A DNA stretch of 64,000 bases, taken from positions 372,001 to 436,000 of the forward strand of contig CAWGHN010000004.1 of the NCBI GenBank assembly GCA_963822435.1, read 5' to 3'. Source of the DNA: JAUYQR01 sp963822435 (GTDB lineage Bacteria; Pseudomonadota; Alphaproteobacteria; Rhodobacterales; Rhodobacteraceae). Below the pieces are notes generated by a model that worked only from the letters and a program-made list of their open reading frames with translations, did not search any database and had not been told where the DNA came from. This document shows, in pieces, positions 61,103-64,000 of the stretch. The first letter of the stretch is position 1. The number at the start of each line of letters is the position of its first letter. The translations under genes and the position numbers were made by a program.

Positions 61103-61896
61103 GCCGCCTCTCCCATCGCGGCATGCAGGGCGCGCGACGTAACCTGACAGTGCGCGGCATAATCGGCCGAGGTGCGGAACGCCTCGTCGCGCGGATAGGG
61201 CGCGGTGATCTGAACCTCTTCGATCACGCGGCCGGGGCGGGCGGCCATCACAACGATGCGGTCCGACAGGAACACGGATTCAAAGACGGAATGGGTGACG
61301 AAGATCACCGTGCAGCCGATGTTGGCCTTCAAGGCCAGAAGGTCGGTGTTCAGCTTGTGGCGGGTGATTTCGTCCAGCGCTGCGAAGGGTTCGTCCATCA
61401 GGATCAGCCGGGGGTTCGTCACCAGTGCCCGCGCGATGGAGACCCGCATCTTCATGCCGCCCGAAAGTTCGCGTGGGTAGGCGTTCAGGAAACCCGAAAG
61501 GCCGACCAGAGACAGCGCCTCTTCCACCTCGCTGCGCACCTGCGGATAGGTCTTGCCGCGCAGCCGGAAGGGCAGCCAGACGTTTTCGGCCACGGTCGCC
61601 CAAGGCATCAGGGTGGGTTCCTGAAACACCACGCCAAGGTCGCCCCGGCCTTGCCCACCTTCCCACAGGATGCGCCCTGTTGTCGGGTTCGACAGCCCTG
61701 CAATTAAACGCAGCGCAGTGGATTTGCCGCAGCCGGACGGGCCGAGGAGCGAGATGAAATCGCCCTCGTTCACCGTCAGCGACATGTCACGCAGGGCGGT
61801 GACGTTGCCGTTAAACACCTTGGCGACGCGGGACACCTCCAGCACCTTGGGGCGCTGACCGAGGGGAAGGGTAGGGCGGTGAAGCAGATCTGACAT
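61099..61896 (-). CDS. ABC transporter ATP-binding protein
   Basis: A 265-residue ATPase of the nitrate/sulfonate/taurine class. Walker A is LLGPSGCGKSTALRLIAG, the Q-loop GVVFQEPTLMPWATV, the signature PRELSGGMKMRVSIARAL, and Walker B is LILMDEPFAALDE. Together with the permease and binding protein it forms a complete importer. Confidence 0.95.
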   Translation of the reverse strand: MSDLLHRPTLPLGQRPKVLEVSRVAKVFNGNVTALRDMSLTVNEGDFISLLGPSGCGKSTALRLIAGLSNPTTGRILWEGGQGRGDLGVVFQEPTLMPWATVAENVWLPFRLRGKTYPQVRSEVEEALSLVGLSGFLNAYPRELSGGMKMRVSIARALVTNPRLILMDEPFAALDEITRHKLNTDLLALKANIGCTVIFVTHSVFESVFLSDRIVVMAARPGRVIEEVQITAPYPRDEAFRTSADYAAHCQVTSRALHAAMGEAA

Positions 61897-61950
61897 GCAA
61901 GGTCCGAAGGTGGTGGGAGGGCCATGAGGCCCTCCGTTGACGTGGGCGTC

Positions 61951-62961
61951 TTACATCTTCGGCTTCAGGTCCATTCCGACGCCCTTGTTGACGAACGAGG
62001 TGTTGATCGTCGATTTCCAGTCGATGTCTGCCGACACGACACCAGCGGTGACCATCTTGTCGAAGAAGTCCTTCACATGCTCTTCCGACATCGCGCCGAT
62101 CCCCAGCGTTTCGGTATCGCCGGAATCAACGATGCCTGCCGATTTCATCTTGTCGATGGCATAGGCGATGGCCTCGTCGGTGATATCGGGGTTGTCCTTC
62201 TTGATCATCGCGTTCGCGGCGGCGTTGTCGTTGTAAAGGTAGTTGTACCAGCCCTTGATCGACCCTTCGACAAAGCAGGTTACCTGTTCGGGCTTTGACG
62301 CGACGGTGTCGGCCATCGTTTCGATCAGGGTAGAGTATGTCGAATAGCCCGCGTCGGCGATCAGGAACACGTCGGGTTCCCAGCCGGTTTCCTTGGCCAC
62401 CATGTAGGGTTCGGACGAGAGATAACCCTGCATCCCCCAGTTTTCGTTCGCAATGAACGGAGCCGGGTTGAACGTGTAGACCTCACGCTGTTCATCGGTA
62501 AAGCCGTAGGCGGCCTTCATCCACTGGTAAAAGCTGGCGTAGCCCTGATCACCGATCAGGATCTTGTCGAGGTTCTTGAGATCTTCAAAGGTCTTGGCCT
62601 TGCCGGGATGGGCGATGATGACCTGCGGTTCCTTCTGGAAGGCGGCGGCCACGGCAACGATCGGGATGCCTTCCTGCGCGGCGGAAAACGCCTCCAGCAG
62701 GTTGCCACCCATATGATAGTCAACCTTGCCGGCGATCATCAGCGCGCGGTTGTTCACCTGCGGCCCGCCCGGCTGGATCGTCACGTCAAGCCCGCAGGCG
62801 GCATAGGTGCCATCGGCGACAGACTGGTAGAATCCGCCATGTTCGGCCTGCGCCAGCCAGTTTGTGCCAAAGACCACCGGCACGTTTTCGGCCAATGCGG
62901 GTGCTGCGTACAGGATGGTGGTCAGGGCGGTGGCGCAAGCAGCGCGGGCCTTAAGGGACAT
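61951..62961 (-). CDS. ABC substrate-binding protein, NMT1/THI5 family
   Basis: A 336-residue periplasmic protein. The Sec signal is CATALTTILYAAPALAENV with cleavage after ALA. The NMT1/THI5 fold begins VVFGTNWLAQAEHGGFYQSV, and MIAGKVDYHMGGNLLEAF and EPQVIIAHPGKAKTFEDLKN are family landmarks. Members bind pyrimidine-like rings, taurine or purines. First gene of the operon; a ribosome site AGGAGG precedes it. Confidence 0.9.
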   Translation of the reverse strand: MSLKARAACATALTTILYAAPALAENVPVVFGTNWLAQAEHGGFYQSVADGTYAACGLDVTIQPGGPQVNNRALMIAGKVDYHMGGNLLEAFSAAQEGIPIVAVAAAFQKEPQVIIAHPGKAKTFEDLKNLDKILIGDQGYASFYQWMKAAYGFTDEQREVYTFNPAPFIANENWGMQGYLSSEPYMVAKETGWEPDVFLIADAGYSTYSTLIETMADTVASKPEQVTCFVEGSIKGWYNYLYNDNAAANAMIKKDNPDITDEAIAYAIDKMKSAGIVDSGDTETLGIGAMSEEHVKDFFDKMVTAGVVSADIDWKSTINTSFVNKGVGMDLKPKM

Positions 62962-63130
62962 TTGGATTCCTCCTGTTGGACGTTTATGACTTGCCAGACC
63001 CTAGAGCGCGCCTTGGCCAAAGCGAGCCGTTTGGCGACCAAAGGCAGGAAAAAGCCGCAGAAAGGCTGCAACAACGGGCAGCGGCACCGCGCCTTTGCCC
63101 AAAACTTACGCAATTATCCGGTTTCGGCAA

Positions 63131-63192
63131 GGAGTGTCTACCGCCGCGCCCGATTGCGCGGCACTCTGGGCCGGACCACGGAGGCCCACCGC
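63131..63192 (+). promoter_or_regulatory. Xanthine-I (NMT1-motif) riboswitch candidate, overlapping the SD of the RidA-family gene
   Basis: The leader folds into two adjacent stem structures. GAGT / ACTC (63132 and 63163) encloses a 5' bulge GTCTACC and a GCCGCGC / GCGCGGC hairpin. Then TGGGCC / GGCCCA (63167 and 63183) holds a 10-base loop GGACCACGGA. GTC of the bulge can pair with GAC of the loop. This architecture and the sequences GTGTCTACC and GGACCACGGAGG match my memory of the xanthine-I riboswitch. The ribosome site GGAGG (63180-63184) lies in the loop and second stem, so ligand binding would hide it, 8 bases before the ATG. Confidence 0.7.
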
Positions 63193-63582
63193 ATGAGACC
63201 GCTTGCCCCACCAACCATCGCGCCACCCTTTGCCGCCTATTCGCATGGCGTAGAAGTTGCGCCTGGCCACCGGCTGGTGGTCACGTCAGGGCAGTTGGCG
63301 CTGGGCGCGGACGGGTCGGTTCCGCGAGGCGCCGAGGCACAGGCGCATTTGTGTTTTGCCAACTGCGCCGCCATTTTGGCCGAAGCGGGAATGGGGCCGG
63401 GCAATGTGATCCGGATCAATGCCTTCGTCACCGGACGCGAGCACATGGCGGGTTACATGGCGGCGCGTGATGCCTGGCTTGGCGGTGTGGCAAAGCTTCC
63501 GGCGTCAACGCTGGTGATCGTATCGGGGTTCACCCGGCCTGAGTTTCTGGTCGAGGTCGAGGTGACGGCCGCGGGTATCTAG
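63193..63582 (+). CDS. RidA-family protein lacking the catalytic Arg
   Basis: A 129-residue YjgF/RidA-fold protein. VVTSGQLALGADGSVPRGAE and RINAFVTGREHMAGYMAARD are family motifs. True RidA enamine/imine deaminases have PAR-x-x-V near the end; here it reads LPASTLVIVSGF, so the substrate-binding Arg is Ser. This fits the Rid subgroups without classical deaminase activity. Divergent from the importer operon and preceded by the riboswitch candidate. Confidence 0.85.
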   Translation: MRPLAPPTIAPPFAAYSHGVEVAPGHRLVVTSGQLALGADGSVPRGAEAQAHLCFANCAAILAEAGMGPGNVIRINAFVTGREHMAGYMAARDAWLGGVAKLPASTLVIVSGFTRPEFLVEVEVTAAGI

Positions 63583-63585
63583 GCG

Positions 63586-64000
63586 TCAGTAACCCGTCAT
63601 TTCCAGATAGCCGCGCCCACTGTGGCTTCCGCTGAAGCGGATCGGACCTTCCCAATAAGGCACCGAGGTTGCCATCCATGCCTGCGGGTTCAGTGCGGCC
63701 AGCGTCACGTCGAGCCCCCGGTCCGGCAGGGTCAACCGCCATTCAACCGGGATGTCCCGCCCAGCCACCCGTGCCGTCACCAGCGGGTCTGCCGTCAATG
63801 CGCCGGGGGCGAGGGGGGTAGGCGTGCCGTCAGCGGCGATCCATGTGCCAGAGGTGAAACCCGCAGCATCATCGCGCAGCACAAAGCCCATCAACCGTGT
63901 GCCATCATCGAACATCAGCGAAAACCAGTCCCACCCGGTCTGGTTTTCCGCCAAGGGTTGCGACGACCATTCCCGGTCGATCCAGGCCTGCCCGGTGACG
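63586..64000 (-). CDS. Lipocalin-like / carotenoid 1,2-hydratase-like protein, C-terminal part
   Basis: Partial gene cut by the window edge; about 137 codons are seen. The segment GQAWIDREWSS followed by AENQTGWDWFSLMFDDGTRL and MGFVLRDDAAG is typical of the AttH/CrtC-type lipocalin-like family, which includes carotenoid hydratases and exported proteins encoded beside LolCDE-type ABC transporters. The frame is open to the edge, so the TTG at 63954 is internal and not a start. Converges with the RidA-family gene. Confidence 0.75.
   Translation of the reverse strand, partial: VTGQAWIDREWSSQPLAENQTGWDWFSLMFDDGTRLMGFVLRDDAAGFTSGTWIAADGTPTPLAPGALTADPLVTARVAGRDIPVEWRLTLPDRGLDVTLAALNPQAWMATSVPYWEGPIRFSGSHSGRGYLEMTGY

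Noticed and set aside
62962..63192. TPP riboswitch before the NMT1/THI5-type binding protein
   Set aside because: Neither the CTGAGA nor the ACCTGA core of the THI box is present on the minus strand; only the plus-strand xanthine-I-like element is seen.
1..64000. CRISPR arrays, prophage, insertion sequences, rRNA
   Set aside because: No regularly spaced repeats, transposase, integrase, phage structural genes or rRNA sequence were found.

Overview
The window is high-GC, densely coded DNA from an alphaproteobacterium, most likely a member of the Rhodobacteraceae. Three things point there: the gene blocks cobS-dnaJ-bolA and gltX-gltA / comEC / lexA-moeA-moaC-trpC-trpD-trpG, an alphaproteobacterial SOS box (GTTC-N7-GTTC) in front of lexA, and protein sequences close to that family. 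There are no rRNA genes, CRISPR arrays, prophage or insertion sequences. Two tRNA genes (Pro-UGG and Cys-GCA) are present. It reads as core chromosome with short accessory patches.

Layout. 1-4.5 kb: cobaltochelatase genes cobT (cut by the window edge) and cobS, separated by an FMN reductase and a small exported protein, then exported msrB, a J-domain gene and bolA. 4.5-7 kb: a damaged stretch, with a small membrane-protein gene broken by a stop codon and malate synthase G (glcB) broken by a single-base frameshift. 7-10.4 kb: an autoregulated arsR plus two SRPBCC genes, then photolyase coupled to a DUF2256 zinc-ribbon gene. 10.5-21.7 kb: pepN, a lytic transglycosylase, gatB, hisC, valS. 21.8-24 kb: a TetR-controlled membrane pair and an Lrp regulator. 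24-28.7 kb: a probable putrescine cluster (ornithine decarboxylase with a structured leader, a lone molybdenum-hydroxylase large subunit, N-carbamoylputrescine amidase). 28.7-38.5 kb: the gltA-to-trpG block. 38.6-43 kb: threonine catabolism (kbl-tdh) beside an XRE-cupin regulator, then selO. 43-54 kb: tRNA-Pro, a two-domain cold-shock protein, pdxH, fabI, a LysE exporter, gpt, an aminotransferase, a PpiD-like chaperone and trpE, then a divergent polysaccharide deacetylase. 54-64 kb: tRNA-Cys, a creatininase-family amidohydrolase, an Xre-RES toxin-antitoxin pair, and a seven-gene operon (ABC importer, CodA-like deaminase, FAD oxidoreductase, two flavodoxin-fold reductases) divergent from a RidA-family gene.

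The most interesting part is the right end. The leader of the RidA-family gene (about 63131-63192) folds like the xanthine-I (NMT1) riboswitch, and its Shine-Dalgarno sequence lies inside the aptamer. The divergent operon encodes an NMT1/THI5-type importer with a CodA-type deaminase and a flavoprotein, so together they look like a purine- or N-heterocycle-sensing uptake and breakdown system whose substrate I cannot name from sequence. Other points of note are the glcB frameshift, a threonine dehydrogenase lacking its structural zinc cysteines, two tandem ArsR operators, and two copies of a TGTCCCAC-G-GTGGGACA palindrome.
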